From Nocardioides sp. S5 (GTDB taxonomy: Bacteria > Actinomycetota > Actinomycetes > Propionibacteriales > Nocardioidaceae), in NCBI RefSeq assembly GCF_017310035.1, contig NZ_CP022296.1:4526001-4590000 (forward strand): a stretch of 64,000 nt of DNA, in the 5' to 3' direction. Shown here piece by piece: positions 7,895 to 16,397 of the stretch (within the stretch, counting starts at the first letter, position 1; every line of letters begins with the position of its first letter). Below the pieces are notes generated by a model. It made no database searches. It was not told the DNA's origin and saw only the letters and a list, made by a program, of their open reading frames with translations. The position numbers and the translations under genes were made by a program.

Positions 7895-9436
7895 ATGCAG
7901 ACACCGGACAAGACCGAGCGCTGGCAGATGCTGCGCCACGCGGCGTACGGCGTGCTGTCGACAGTCGTGGGCCTCGCGGCCGCACACCTCGTCGCCGCCG
8001 TGACCGTGCCGGCGGCGTCCCCCGTGCTCGCCGTCGGCTCGACCGTCATCGACCTCACCCCCACGCCGCTGAAGGAGTGGGCGATCCGCGAGTTCGGCAG
8101 TGCCGACAAGGCGATCCTGGTCGGGTCGGTGACCGTCGTCGTGCTGCTGCTCGCCGCCGTCGCCGGCATCGTCGCCCGCAAGCGCGAGGCGACCGGTCTG
8201 CTCATCATCGTGGGGCTCGCCGGCGTCGCCGGAGTCCTCGCCGTCCTGCGCCCGGGCTCCGGGCCGCTGGACGTCCTTCCTGCCCTGGTCGCGGCAGCCA
8301 CCGCAGCCACCTCGTTGTGGTGGCTGCACCGGATCGACGGCCAGGGCACCCCGGACCCGTCGACGGGGGTCGACGGGCCGAGCCGGCGCGGGGTCGTGCT
8401 GGCGACCGGCGGCCTGGCCGCAGCGGCAGTGGCCATGGGGGCACTCGGCCGCTGGGTGACGTCCTACCGCCTCGGCGGGACGGACGTCGCGCTGCCGGTC
8501 GCCACCGACCCCGCGCCGCCCTTCCCGGCCGGCCTGGAGCAGAAGTACCCCGGCATCACGCCGCTGCGCACGCCCACCGACGAGTTCTACCGCGTCGACA
8601 CCCGCCTCACCGTCCCGGCGGTCGACGTCGACTCGTGGACCCTCACGATCGACGGCGACGTCGAGCAGGAGGTCACGCTGACCTTCGAGGAGCTCTCCGC
8701 GATGGACACCGTGGAGCGCGACATCACGCTCACCTGCGTGAGCAACGAGGTCGGCGGTCCCTACGTGGGCGGCGCGCGCTGGCTCGGCGTACCCCTGGCC
8801 GACGTGCTGGCCCGCGCGGGCATCGACGCGACCAAGGCCGACCAGATCCTGTCGACCGACGTGGACGGCATGACCATCTCCACGCCCCTCGGCGCCGCCC
8901 TCGCCGAACCTGACGCGCTCATCGCGATCGGGATGAACGGCGGCCCGCTGCCGCGCGAGAACGGCTTCCCTGCGCGGATGGTCGTCCCCGGTCTCTACGG
9001 CTTCGTCAGCGCGTGCAAGTGGATCACCCGGATGACCCTCACGACCTACGACGCCGAGCAGGCCTACTGGACCGAGCGTGACTGGGCGACCGACGCGCCG
9101 ATCAAGATCTCCAGCCGCATCGACACCCCGAAGCCGCTGTCCACCAGCGACGCCGGCCCGATCATCGTCGGCGGCATCGCCTGGGCACAGGGCGTCGGCA
9201 TCGAGAAGGTCGACGTGCGCATCGACGGCGAGGCCTGGCGGCCCGCCACGCTCGGCCCGCAGGTCAACGAGGACTACTGGCGCCAGTGGTTCTACGAGTG
9301 GGACGCCGAGCCCGGCCAGCACTTCATCGCGGTCCGAGCGACCAACAAGGACGGTGACGTCCAGACCGACGTGCGGATGACGCCGTTCCCCGAGGGCTCC
9401 TCGGGCCTGCAGGAGATCTCGGTCAACGTGTCCTGA
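7895..9436 (+). CDS. Membrane-bound molybdopterin-dependent oxidoreductase (sulfite-oxidase fold)
   Basis: The 513-residue protein has an N-terminal membrane part of four to five segments within residues 15-155, then a further hydrophobic segment after SRRG (about 168-188), then a soluble domain. That domain has the sulfite-oxidase molybdopterin fold: LTCVSNEVGG contains the probable Mo-ligating cysteine (Cys281), followed by RWLGVPLADVL, ENGFPARMVVPG and YGFVSACKWI. A C-terminal dimerisation domain begins near residue 420. Such enzymes are usually extracytoplasmic YedY/sulfite-oxidase relatives that oxidise or reduce small sulfur compounds or repair methionine sulfoxide; the membrane partner domain is fused here. 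A SigK-type promoter lies directly upstream. Confidence 0.85.
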   Translation: MQTPDKTERWQMLRHAAYGVLSTVVGLAAAHLVAAVTVPAASPVLAVGSTVIDLTPTPLKEWAIREFGSADKAILVGSVTVVVLLLAAVAGIVARKREATGLLIIVGLAGVAGVLAVLRPGSGPLDVLPALVAAATAATSLWWLHRIDGQGTPDPSTGVDGPSRRGVVLATGGLAAAAVAMGALGRWVTSYRLGGTDVALPVATDPAPPFPAGLEQKYPGITPLRTPTDEFYRVDTRLTVPAVDVDSWTLTIDGDVEQEVTLTFEELSAMDTVERDITLTCVSNEVGGPYVGGARWLGVPLADVLARAGIDATKADQILSTDVDGMTISTPLGAALAEPDALIAIGMNGGPLPRENGFPARMVVPGLYGFVSACKWITRMTLTTYDAEQAYWTERDWATDAPIKISSRIDTPKPLSTSDAGPIIVGGIAWAQGVGIEKVDVRIDGEAWRPATLGPQVNEDYWRQWFYEWDAEPGQHFIAVRATNKDGDVQTDVRMTPFPEGSSGLQEISVNVS

Positions 9437-9470
9437 CCCAGCAGCTCCCTGCCACCCCCTGGCTGCGGTC

Positions 9471-9531
9471 GTCGGGCGGTGGGTGACGCAGGTTCCGCGC
9501 CTTCCGGAACCTGCGTCACCCACCGCCCGAC
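9471..9531. terminator. Perfect 27-bp hairpin after the molybdopterin gene
   Basis: Arms 9471-9497 and 9505-9531 are exact reverse complements with a 7-nt loop (CGCCTTC). It sits 35 bp after the stop at 9436 and upstream of the fasciclin promoter, as expected for a terminator separating two transcripts. There is no T-run. The arms contain GACGCAGGTTCCG, which recalls the outer arms of the 48-bp palindromes near 25 kb, so it may belong to a repeat family. Confidence 0.75.
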
Positions 9532-9583
9532 GCCTGCGTCCGGGGCTTGTCCAAGGTTTGTTCAAAGTTTTTCGCAGAAGGAC

Positions 9584-9610
9584 CCATCCAGCTGGTCCAC
9601 CGCCCCGAAC
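9584..9610 (+). promoter_or_regulatory. SigK-type promoter, CCATCC-N15-CCGAAC
   Basis: CCATCC at 9584-9589 and CCGAAC at 9605-9610 are again 15 bp apart and are followed by ACC, exactly as at 7861. The predicted start is about 50-55 nt before the fasciclin ATG. Because sigK and rskA follow the fasciclin gene closely, this promoter would make the SigK system self-activating. Confidence 0.6.
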
Positions 9611-9672
9611 ACCACCTGTAAGCGGGCCACACGGCCCACACAGAAGGCACCCAAGTCGAAAGGCACATCGCC

Positions 9673-10329
9673 ATGAACACCAAGCTCCGCACCCGTTCCA
9701 TGGGCCTCGCCGCCCTCGCGCTGACCGCCTCCATGGGCCTGGCCGCCTGTGGCAGCGAGAGCGACACCGAGAGCGCCTCCGAGCCCACCACCTCCGAGTC
9801 CACCTCCGAGGCCCCCACCGAGGAGCCCACGGAGACGGAGTCCGAGGCGCCGATGGCTGACGGCCCGTTCGGTCCCGGCTGCGCCGGTGTCCCCACCGAG
9901 GGTGAGGGTTCGGTCGAGGGCATGGCCGACGACCCGGTCGCCACCGCCGCCTCGAACAACCCGCTGCTCAAGACGCTCGTCGCCGCGGTGACCGAGGCCG
10001 GTCTGGTCGACACCCTCAACTCGGCCGAGAACCTGACGGTCTTCGCGCCCACCGACGACGCGTTCGCCCAGATCCCCAAGAAGGACCTGAACGCGCTCCT
10101 CGCCGACAAGGAGGCCCTCACCACGGTGCTCACGCACCACGTGGTCGGCGAGCGCCTCGCCCCCGACGCCGTCGCGGGTGAGCACGAGACCCTGGCCGGC
10201 GACATGCTGACCGTCGAGGGCTCGGGCGAGGACTTCACCATCGGTGAGGCCAGCGTCGTGTGCGGCAACGTGCAGACCGCCAACGCGACCGTCTACGTCG
10301 TCGACCAGGTCCTGATGCCGCAGATGTGA
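9673..10329 (+). CDS. Fasciclin-domain lipoprotein (MPT83/MPT70-like)
   Basis: The 218-residue precursor has a signal peptide with lipobox LAAC, so Cys26 should be lipidated and anchor the protein outside the membrane. A low-complexity linker of Ser, Thr, Glu and Pro follows (about 27-60), then one FAS1 domain (about 90-218). The domain has the standard blocks LTVFAPTDDAFAQIP and VLTHHVVGER and ends in ATVYVVDQVLMPQ. The layout is that of mycobacterial MPT83, an adhesion-type surface antigen controlled by SigK. Here it lies 27 bp upstream of sigK and has its own SigK-type promoter, so the target gene has moved next to its regulator. Confidence 0.93.
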   Translation: MNTKLRTRSMGLAALALTASMGLAACGSESDTESASEPTTSESTSEAPTEEPTETESEAPMADGPFGPGCAGVPTEGEGSVEGMADDPVATAASNNPLLKTLVAAVTEAGLVDTLNSAENLTVFAPTDDAFAQIPKKDLNALLADKEALTTVLTHHVVGERLAPDAVAGEHETLAGDMLTVEGSGEDFTIGEASVVCGNVQTANATVYVVDQVLMPQM

Positions 10330-10356
10330 TCGTCCCTCTGGACGCACACTGCAAGG

Positions 10357-10971
10357 ATGACTGACGTGGATCACGTGAGGCCCGTACCGGACGGGGCGCC
10401 CCAGGGCGTCCCGTCCGGGGGCGACGCAGCCAGGCTCGCCGACCTGCTCAGGCAGGCCGCCCTCGGGGACGAGCGCGCCTTCGCCGAGTTCTACGACGCG
10501 ACATCGGCTCGGGCCTACGGCCTGGCCCTGCGCGTCGTGCGCAACCCTGCCCACGCCGAGGAGGTCACGCAAGAGGCCTACCTCGACGCCTGGCGCTCCA
10601 GCACCCGCTACGACTCCGCTCGTGGCAGCGCCGCCGGCTGGCTCCTCACCATCGTCCACCGCAAGGCCGTCGACCGGATCCGCTCGGTCGAGGCGGCCAC
10701 CACCCGTGACGAGACCTGGAACCGGGAGACCGCTCCGGTCGACCACGACCAGACCTCCGAGGCCGCGCAGGCCTCGCTGGAGGCGGCCCGCGTGCGCAAC
10801 GCGGTCGCCACACTGACCGACGTGCAGCGCCGGGCCGTCGAGCTCACCTACTTCGGCGGCTACACGCACACCGAGGTCGCCACCCTGCTCGACGTCCCGT
10901 TGGGCACCGCAAAAACACGCATTCGCGACGGACTGATCCGCCTGCGAGACCTGATGGGAGTTGCCTCATGA
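10357..10971 (+). CDS. sigK: ECF RNA polymerase sigma factor SigK
   Basis: This 204-residue sigma-70 family protein has region 2 at about residues 40-110 (FAEFYDATSARAYGLALRVV, then EEVTQEAYLDAWR) and region 4 at about 145-200 with the helix-turn-helix YTHTEVATLLDVPLGTAKTR. Identification as SigK rests on context: it overlaps a RskA-type anti-sigma gene by 4 nt, follows a fasciclin lipoprotein gene, and precedes homologues of M. tuberculosis Rv0446c-Rv0449c in the corresponding order. An N-terminal extension of about 25 residues is rich in Pro and Gly. It should direct polymerase to CCATCC-N15-CCGAAC promoters. Confidence 0.88.
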   Translation: MTDVDHVRPVPDGAPQGVPSGGDAARLADLLRQAALGDERAFAEFYDATSARAYGLALRVVRNPAHAEEVTQEAYLDAWRSSTRYDSARGSAAGWLLTIVHRKAVDRIRSVEAATTRDETWNRETAPVDHDQTSEAAQASLEAARVRNAVATLTDVQRRAVELTYFGGYTHTEVATLLDVPLGTAKTRIRDGLIRLRDLMGVAS

Positions 10972-11702
10972 GCGATCTTCACAAGCTCACGGGCGCCTAC
11001 GCCATGGACGCGCTCGACGACCTCGAGCGGGCCCGCTTCGAGCAGCACCTCGCCCAGTGCGAGGACTGCCGCGCCGAGGTGGCGGAGCTGCGCGAGACCG
11101 CGGCCCTGCTGTCCGAGACCGTCGCCACCACGCCGCCGGCCGCGCTCCGCGAGTCGGTCCTGGCCGGCATCTCGCACATCCGTCCGATGGCCCCCGAGGT
11201 CCCCCAGCCCGCTCCGACCCCCCTCGCCGACACCACGGCAGGGCGGGGGCGGGGTTGGATGCCCTTTCTGGTCGCGGCGGCACTCGCGCTCTTCGTCGGC
11301 ATCGGCGCCATGGTGAGCCAGCCCTGGTCGGACGACGACCAGGTCAGGCAGCTCACCGCGGCCGAGCAGGTCCTGCAGGCGCCCGACGCCGAGGAGGTCT
11401 TCCTGGACCTCGGCGAGGCCGGCCGTGCGACCGTCGTGCGCTCCAAGTCCGAGGACCGCGCCGTCATCAGCACCGAGGACATGGTCTCCGCCCCCGAGGG
11501 CAAAGCCTACGAGCTCTGGTTCATCAACGGCGAGGAGTTCACCTCCGCCGGCCTGATGTCCGACGATCCCGACCAGACCGTCGTGCTGGACGGATCGGCG
11601 GCCGACGCCGCCGCCGTCGGCATCACCGTCGAGCCCGACAGCGGCTCCGAGCAGCCCACCACCGACCCGATCGCGGTGTTCGACCTCACCGAGGACGCGT
11701 GA
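10968..11702 (+). CDS. rskA: Anti-sigma-K factor RskA
   Basis: The 244-residue membrane protein begins with a zinc-type anti-sigma domain whose HxxxCxxC motif is H27-x3-C31-x2-C34. It has one membrane segment (about residues 97-117, FLVAAALALFVGIGAMV) and an outer RskA C-terminal domain with the typical strands GKAYELWFI and SAGLM. RskA-type proteins hold SigK inactive at the membrane and release it after regulated proteolysis or a redox signal. Its ATG overlaps the sigK stop by 4 nt, and its own stop overlaps the next GTG by 4 nt, so it is part of a long coupled operon. Confidence 0.92.
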   Translation: MSDLHKLTGAYAMDALDDLERARFEQHLAQCEDCRAEVAELRETAALLSETVATTPPAALRESVLAGISHIRPMAPEVPQPAPTPLADTTAGRGRGWMPFLVAAALALFVGIGAMVSQPWSDDDQVRQLTAAEQVLQAPDAEEVFLDLGEAGRATVVRSKSEDRAVISTEDMVSAPEGKAYELWFINGEEFTSAGLMSDDPDQTVVLDGSAADAAAVGITVEPDSGSEQPTTDPIAVFDLTEDA

Positions 11703-13723
11703 GCGGCACTGGGCAGCGTCGGGTCGCGGTCGTCGGTTCCGGTGTCGCCGGGCTGACGGCTGCGTGGGTGGCCTCGCGCACGTCCCACGTCACCCTCTAC
11801 GAGGCCGACGCCCGCCTCGGCGGCCACGCCGACACCCACCGGGTGCCCACGCCCGAGGGCGAGCTGGCCATCGACACCGGGTTCATCGTCCACAACCGGC
11901 GCACCTACCCCACGCTCCTGCGGCTCTTCGCCGAGCTGGGCGTGGAGACGCAGCCCTCCGAGATGTCGCTCTCCGTCAGCGACGCCGGCACCGGGGTGGA
12001 GTACGCCGGCGCCCTCGGCCCCCGCGGCCTGTTCGCGCAGCGCTCGACGTTGCGCTCGCGCGAGCACTGGCGGATGCTGCTGGAGATCCCGCGCTTCCAC
12101 CGTCGCGCCCGCGCGGTGCTGGCCGCCGACCCCGCGTCGGGGACGGACTCCCAGCAGGCGTCCGACCAGACCCTGCGCGAGTTCCTCGACCAGGGCGGCT
12201 TCTCCGCCGGCTTCGTCCGCCACTTCATGGAGCCCCTCGTCGCGGCGGTGTGGTCGTGCGACCCCGCGACCTCCCTCGACTACCCCGCGCGCTACCTCTT
12301 CACCTTCCTGCAGCACCACGGCATGCTCTCGGTCTTCGGGTCGCCGGAGTGGCGCACGGTGACGGGCGGCTCGCGCACCTACGTCGCCGCGGTCGAGGCC
12401 GGCCTGCCCGACGTACGCCTCGACACCAAGGTCACCTCGGTGCGCGAGGTCGCCGACGGCGTCGAGGTCACTGACGGCAGCGGCGCCACCACGACCTTCG
12501 ACGCCGTGGTCATCGCCACCCACCCGTCCCACGCGCTCGGCATGCTCGAGGAGCCGACCGACCTGCAGCGCGAGCTGCTCTCGGCGCTCCCCTACTCCAG
12601 CAACCCCGCGCTGCTGCACACCGACACCTCCCTGCTGCCGGACGCGCACGACGCCCGGGCTTCCTGGAACTTCTTCCGCCCCGCGAGCGAGACCGGCGTG
12701 GTCACCGTGACCTACGACCTCACCCGTCTGCAGCGGCTGCCCACCGACACCCACTACCTCGTCACCCTCGGCGGCGAGGACCTCGTCGACCCGGCCACCG
12801 TGATCGACCGGATGGAGTACGAGCACCCGCTCTACACCCCGGAGTCCGTGGCTGCGTCTCGCCGCCTGCCGGAGATCAACACCGAGCGGATCGCCTTCGC
12901 CGGGGCCTACCACGGCTGGGGCTTCCACGAGGACGGCGCGCGCTCGGGACTGGCCGCAGCCACGCACCTCGGCCTGCCGTGGACCCGCACCACGACGGTG
13001 CTGCCGGCCCCGGGCCGCTTCGCGACCACGATCCGCCACACCCGGCGTACGCCGATCCGGCGCTCCTTCGAGCACACCTCGACCTGCTGGCTCGTCGACC
13101 TCGACGACCTGCCCGACCACGGCAGGCTGGCCCGCTTCGAGGCCCGCGACCACCTCGGCTCGCCCGAGGCGTCGCTGCGGGCCAACATCGAGGCGTTCCT
13201 CGCCGACAACGGCGTGACGCTGGGCGCCGGCGAGCGCCCCGGCACGATCCTCATGGCCGCCCACCCGCGCTCGCTCGGCTTCTGCTTCAACCCGATCAGC
13301 GTCTTCTGGTGCTTCGACGACCGGGGCCGCCAGGCCGGTGTCGTCGTCGAGGTCCACAACACCTACGGCGACCGCCACGCCTACCTCGTCCACCCCGACG
13401 AGCAGGGCCGCGCCCGCACGGACAAGGCGATGTACGTCTCGCCCTTCCACGGCGTCGACGGCACCTACGACATCGCGGTGCCGGTCCCGACCGACCGGCT
13501 CCACGTCGCCGTCACGCTGCGTGGCCACGACACCGACGCGCCGGGCGGCTCCGCGCCGTTCAGCGCCAGCCTGACCGGGTCGCGCACCAACGTGCCGGTC
13601 CGCAGGACCCTGGGGGCGGCGCTGCGCGGCAGCGCGCTCATCCGGGCCCACGGCATCTGGCTGTGGGCGCGGCGCATGCCCATCCGCCCCCGACCCCGCC
13701 ACCGCCAGGAGGGCGTGCAGTGA
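11699..13723 (+). CDS. Fusion of FAD-dependent amine-oxidase-like protein and DUF1365 protein
   Basis: The 674-residue protein joins two families. Residues 1 to about 435 are an FAD-dependent oxidoreductase of the amine oxidase/phytoene desaturase type: VAVVGSGVAGLTAAWVA near the start, LYEADARLGGHADTH, and a C-terminal FAD motif ending in AGAYHGWGFHEDGARSGL. Residues 440-674 are DUF1365: RRSFEHTSTCWLVDLDDLP, PRSLGFCFNPISVFWCFD and KAMYVSPFH. In M. tuberculosis these are the separate neighbours Rv0449c and Rv0448c (439 and 221 residues as I recall), so the fusion adds up to the expected total. Probably it helps modify membrane fatty acids with the methyltransferases. The GTG overlaps the rskA stop. 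Confidence 0.88.
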   Translation: MSGTGQRRVAVVGSGVAGLTAAWVASRTSHVTLYEADARLGGHADTHRVPTPEGELAIDTGFIVHNRRTYPTLLRLFAELGVETQPSEMSLSVSDAGTGVEYAGALGPRGLFAQRSTLRSREHWRMLLEIPRFHRRARAVLAADPASGTDSQQASDQTLREFLDQGGFSAGFVRHFMEPLVAAVWSCDPATSLDYPARYLFTFLQHHGMLSVFGSPEWRTVTGGSRTYVAAVEAGLPDVRLDTKVTSVREVADGVEVTDGSGATTTFDAVVIATHPSHALGMLEEPTDLQRELLSALPYSSNPALLHTDTSLLPDAHDARASWNFFRPASETGVVTVTYDLTRLQRLPTDTHYLVTLGGEDLVDPATVIDRMEYEHPLYTPESVAASRRLPEINTERIAFAGAYHGWGFHEDGARSGLAAATHLGLPWTRTTTVLPAPGRFATTIRHTRRTPIRRSFEHTSTCWLVDLDDLPDHGRLARFEARDHLGSPEASLRANIEAFLADNGVTLGAGERPGTILMAAHPRSLGFCFNPISVFWCFDDRGRQAGVVVEVHNTYGDRHAYLVHPDEQGRARTDKAMYVSPFHGVDGTYDIAVPVPTDRLHVAVTLRGHDTDAPGGSAPFSASLTGSRTNVPVRRTLGAALRGSALIRAHGIWLWARRMPIRPRPRHRQEGVQ

Positions 13724-15069
13724 CCATCGAGAAGAACCGCCCCGCCGAGACCGGCTCCCAGGGGATGCCGCCGCTGGAGCCGCTGCGCGGCGGACCCCGC
13801 ACAGCAGTCTCCGCGGCCGTGGCCCGGCGCCTGTTCCGCGCCGCCGTGGGCCGCCTCGCGGTGACCGTCATCGAGGAGCCCACCGGCCGCCGGCTCGGCC
13901 AGGGCGGCCCCGTCATGCGGCTGCACCGTCCCGACGAGTTCTACGCCCGCCTCGGCCGCGACGGCCTGATCGGGTTCGGCGAGTCCTACATGACGGGCGC
14001 GTGGGACACCGACGACCTCGCCGGCTTCCTCACCGTGCCCGCGGCCCGCATGGCGACCCTCGTCCCGCCGTCCCTCCAGCGCCTGCGTGCGCTGGTGACG
14101 CCGCGGCTGCCGCACCACCAGCGCAGCACCGAGGCCAACAGCCAGGCCAACATCTCGCACCACTACGACCTGTCCAACGACCTCTTCGCGCTCTTCCTCG
14201 ACGAGACGCTGAGCTACTCCTCCGCCCTCTTCGACACCTCCACCACCCAGGTCGCGAGGGGCCCGGGGTCGGTCGGCGACCACCTCGTCGCCACGCCGCC
14301 GGATCCGGTCGACCACGACGACCCGCGTCGCCACGGTCCCGACTTCGCCGCGGCCCAGGCCCGCAAGATCGACCGGCTGCTCGACGAGGCCGGCGTCGCC
14401 GAGGGCTCGCACGTGCTCGAGATCGGCACCGGGTGGGGCGAGCTCGCGATCCGCGCCGCGCGCCGCGGTGCCAGCGTCCACACCATCACGCTGTCGGTCG
14501 AGCAGCTCGAGCTCGCCGAGGAGCGCATCGCCGCCGCCGGGTTCTCCGACCGCGTCCACGTCGAGCTGATGGACTACCGCGCGCTCGCGGCCACCGGTGC
14601 GACGTACGACGCCGTGGTCTCGGTGGAGATGATCGAGGCGGTCGGCCACGAGTTCTGGGGCACCTACTTCAGCACCATCGACCAGGTGCTCGCCCCCGGC
14701 GGCCGCGTCTCCATCCAGGCGATCACGATGCCCCACGACCGGATGCTCGCCACGCGGGACGGCCACACGTGGATCAACAAGTACATCTTCCCCGGCGGCT
14801 TCCTGCCGAGCGTCGAGGTGATCGACGAGATCACCCGCGCCGACACCACGCTGCGCCTCGTCGACCAGCTCGAGATGGGCAGCCACTACGCCGAGACGCT
14901 CCGCCGGTGGGACCGCCTGTTCCTCGCGCAGCGCGACACCGTGCTCGGCCTCGGCTTCGACGACATGTTCATGCGGGTGTGGCACCTCTACCTCGCCTAC
15001 TCGCAGGCCGGCTTCGCGAGCGGCTACATCAACGTCTCGCAGCTCACCTTCACCCGGGAGACCCCGTGA
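13720..15069 (+). CDS. Cyclopropane-fatty-acyl-phospholipid synthase-like methyltransferase 1
   Basis: This 449-residue SAM-dependent methyltransferase has the family block ISHHYDLSNDLFALFLD (about 145-160) and the SAM motif VLEIGTGWGELAIRA near residue 232. Later blocks are SVEMIEAVG, WINKYIFPGG and RVWHLYLAYSQAGF. Homologues transfer a methylene or methyl group to the double bond of phospholipid acyl chains at the membrane. Compared with its neighbour it has about 30 extra residues, rich in Asp and Pro, between SSALFDTST and DFAAAQARKID (about 177-207). It corresponds best to UfaA1 (Rv0447c), which has been linked to tuberculostearic acid. The GTG overlaps the preceding stop (GTGA). Confidence 0.88.
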   Translation: MTIEKNRPAETGSQGMPPLEPLRGGPRTAVSAAVARRLFRAAVGRLAVTVIEEPTGRRLGQGGPVMRLHRPDEFYARLGRDGLIGFGESYMTGAWDTDDLAGFLTVPAARMATLVPPSLQRLRALVTPRLPHHQRSTEANSQANISHHYDLSNDLFALFLDETLSYSSALFDTSTTQVARGPGSVGDHLVATPPDPVDHDDPRRHGPDFAAAQARKIDRLLDEAGVAEGSHVLEIGTGWGELAIRAARRGASVHTITLSVEQLELAEERIAAAGFSDRVHVELMDYRALAATGATYDAVVSVEMIEAVGHEFWGTYFSTIDQVLAPGGRVSIQAITMPHDRMLATRDGHTWINKYIFPGGFLPSVEVIDEITRADTTLRLVDQLEMGSHYAETLRRWDRLFLAQRDTVLGLGFDDMFMRVWHLYLAYSQAGFASGYINVSQLTFTRETP

Positions 15070-16397
15070 CCCAGACCGCCCCGCGCCCGACGACCGGCTC
15101 CGCCGGCGCTCCCGCCGGGGTCGCCTCCCGGCTCGCCGAGGCCGTGCGCCCCTTCATCGGGGGCGACCTCCCCGTGCGCCTCGAGGCGTGGGACGGCTCG
15201 GTCGCCGGTCCGGACGGTGCCCCGCTCGTCGTGCTGCGCTCCCCCGACGCGCTGCGCCGGCTGATGTGGCACCCGGGCGAGCTCGGTGCCGCCCAGGCCT
15301 ACGTCAGCGGTGAGCTCGACGTCCCCGAGCAGGACGGCTGGGACCTCGGCTCCGCGCTGACGCACGCCTTCGCCGTGGGCGCAGAGCGCGGCCTGTCCGG
15401 CGTACGCCTCTCGCCGCGCGCGCTGGTCGAGGCGATCCGCACCGTCTCCGGGCTCGGCGCGCTGGGCCGTCCACCCGCGCCGCCGGCGTCGCAGGCGCGG
15501 ATCAAGGGACGCCTGCACAGCCTGGCCCGCGACCGGTCGTCGATCAGCCACCACTACGACCTCTCCAACGAGTTCTACTCACTCATCCTCGAGCCCCAGA
15601 TGGCCTACAGCTGCGGCTACCACGCCACCCCTGACACCCCGCTCGAGGACGCGCAGCGCGCCAAGCTCGACCTGGTCTGCACCAAGCTCGGTCTGGGGCA
15701 GGGACAAGGCATGCGGATGCTCGACGTCGGCTGTGGGTGGGGATCGCTGTCGCTCCACGCCGCCGAGTACTTCGGCGCGAAGGTCACCGGCGTGACGATC
15801 GCTGCGGAGCAGAAGAAGTTCATCGATGCCCGGATCGCCGAGCGCGGGCTGGAGGACCGGGTCGAGATCCGGCTCCAGGACTACCGCGAGGTCCCCGAGC
15901 GCGACCACTTCGACGCCGTCGGGTCGCTGGAGATGGGCGAGCACGTCGGCGCCCTCAACTACCCGACCTACGTCGAGGTGCTGCGCCGCGCGGTGCGCCC
16001 GGGCGGACGCGTGCTGATCCAGCAGATGTCGCGCCAGGGCGCCGGGGGCGGCAAGCACCCCGGCGGCGGTCCGTTCATCGAGTCCTTCATCGCCCCCGAC
16101 ATGACGATGCGTCCCGTCGGCGAGACGGTCGACCTCATCGAGTCCGGCGGCCTCGAGGTGCGCGACGTGCACGCGATGCGCGAGCACTACGTCCTCACCG
16201 TCAACGGCTGGATCGACAACTTCGAGGCCAACCTGCCGCGCCTGCGCGACCTCGTCGGTGAGGAGGTCGTCCGCGTGTGGCGCCTCTACCTCGTCGGCGG
16301 CGCGCTCGCCTTCCGCGACGGCCGCATGGGCGTCGACCAGATCCTGTCCGTGCGCCCCGGCGCACCGCACACCCTCCCGGCGGTCCGCGAGTGGTGA
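15066..16397 (+). CDS. Cyclopropane-fatty-acyl-phospholipid synthase-like methyltransferase 2
   Basis: This 443-residue paralogue of the preceding gene has SSISHHYDLSNEFYSLIL (about 157-175), SAM motif MLDVGCGWGSLSLHAA at residue 218, LEMGEHVGALNY and the membrane/acyl-binding end RVWRLYLVGGALAFRDGRMGV. It lacks the Asp/Pro insertion of the first copy. Two such enzymes in one SigK operon, where M. tuberculosis has one, suggest successive or alternative modification of unsaturated acyl chains, for example methylation or cyclopropanation at different positions. That is inference. It overlaps both neighbours by 4 nt. Confidence 0.88.
   Translation: MTQTAPRPTTGSAGAPAGVASRLAEAVRPFIGGDLPVRLEAWDGSVAGPDGAPLVVLRSPDALRRLMWHPGELGAAQAYVSGELDVPEQDGWDLGSALTHAFAVGAERGLSGVRLSPRALVEAIRTVSGLGALGRPPAPPASQARIKGRLHSLARDRSSISHHYDLSNEFYSLILEPQMAYSCGYHATPDTPLEDAQRAKLDLVCTKLGLGQGQGMRMLDVGCGWGSLSLHAAEYFGAKVTGVTIAAEQKKFIDARIAERGLEDRVEIRLQDYREVPERDHFDAVGSLEMGEHVGALNYPTYVEVLRRAVRPGGRVLIQQMSRQGAGGGKHPGGGPFIESFIAPDMTMRPVGETVDLIESGGLEVRDVHAMREHYVLTVNGWIDNFEANLPRLRDLVGEEVVRVWRLYLVGGALAFRDGRMGVDQILSVRPGAPHTLPAVREW

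Noticed and set aside
7856..9565. Reverse-strand open frame of about 570 codons opposite the molybdopterin gene
   Set aside because: It is an antisense shadow caused by high GC at codon position 3: composition is Ala/Arg/Gly/Val-heavy with no domain, and the forward strand carries clear catalytic motifs.
10330..10356. A separate SigK promoter directly before sigK
   Set aside because: The 27-bp gap has no CCATCC/CCGAAC pair, so sigK is taken as co-transcribed with the fasciclin gene.
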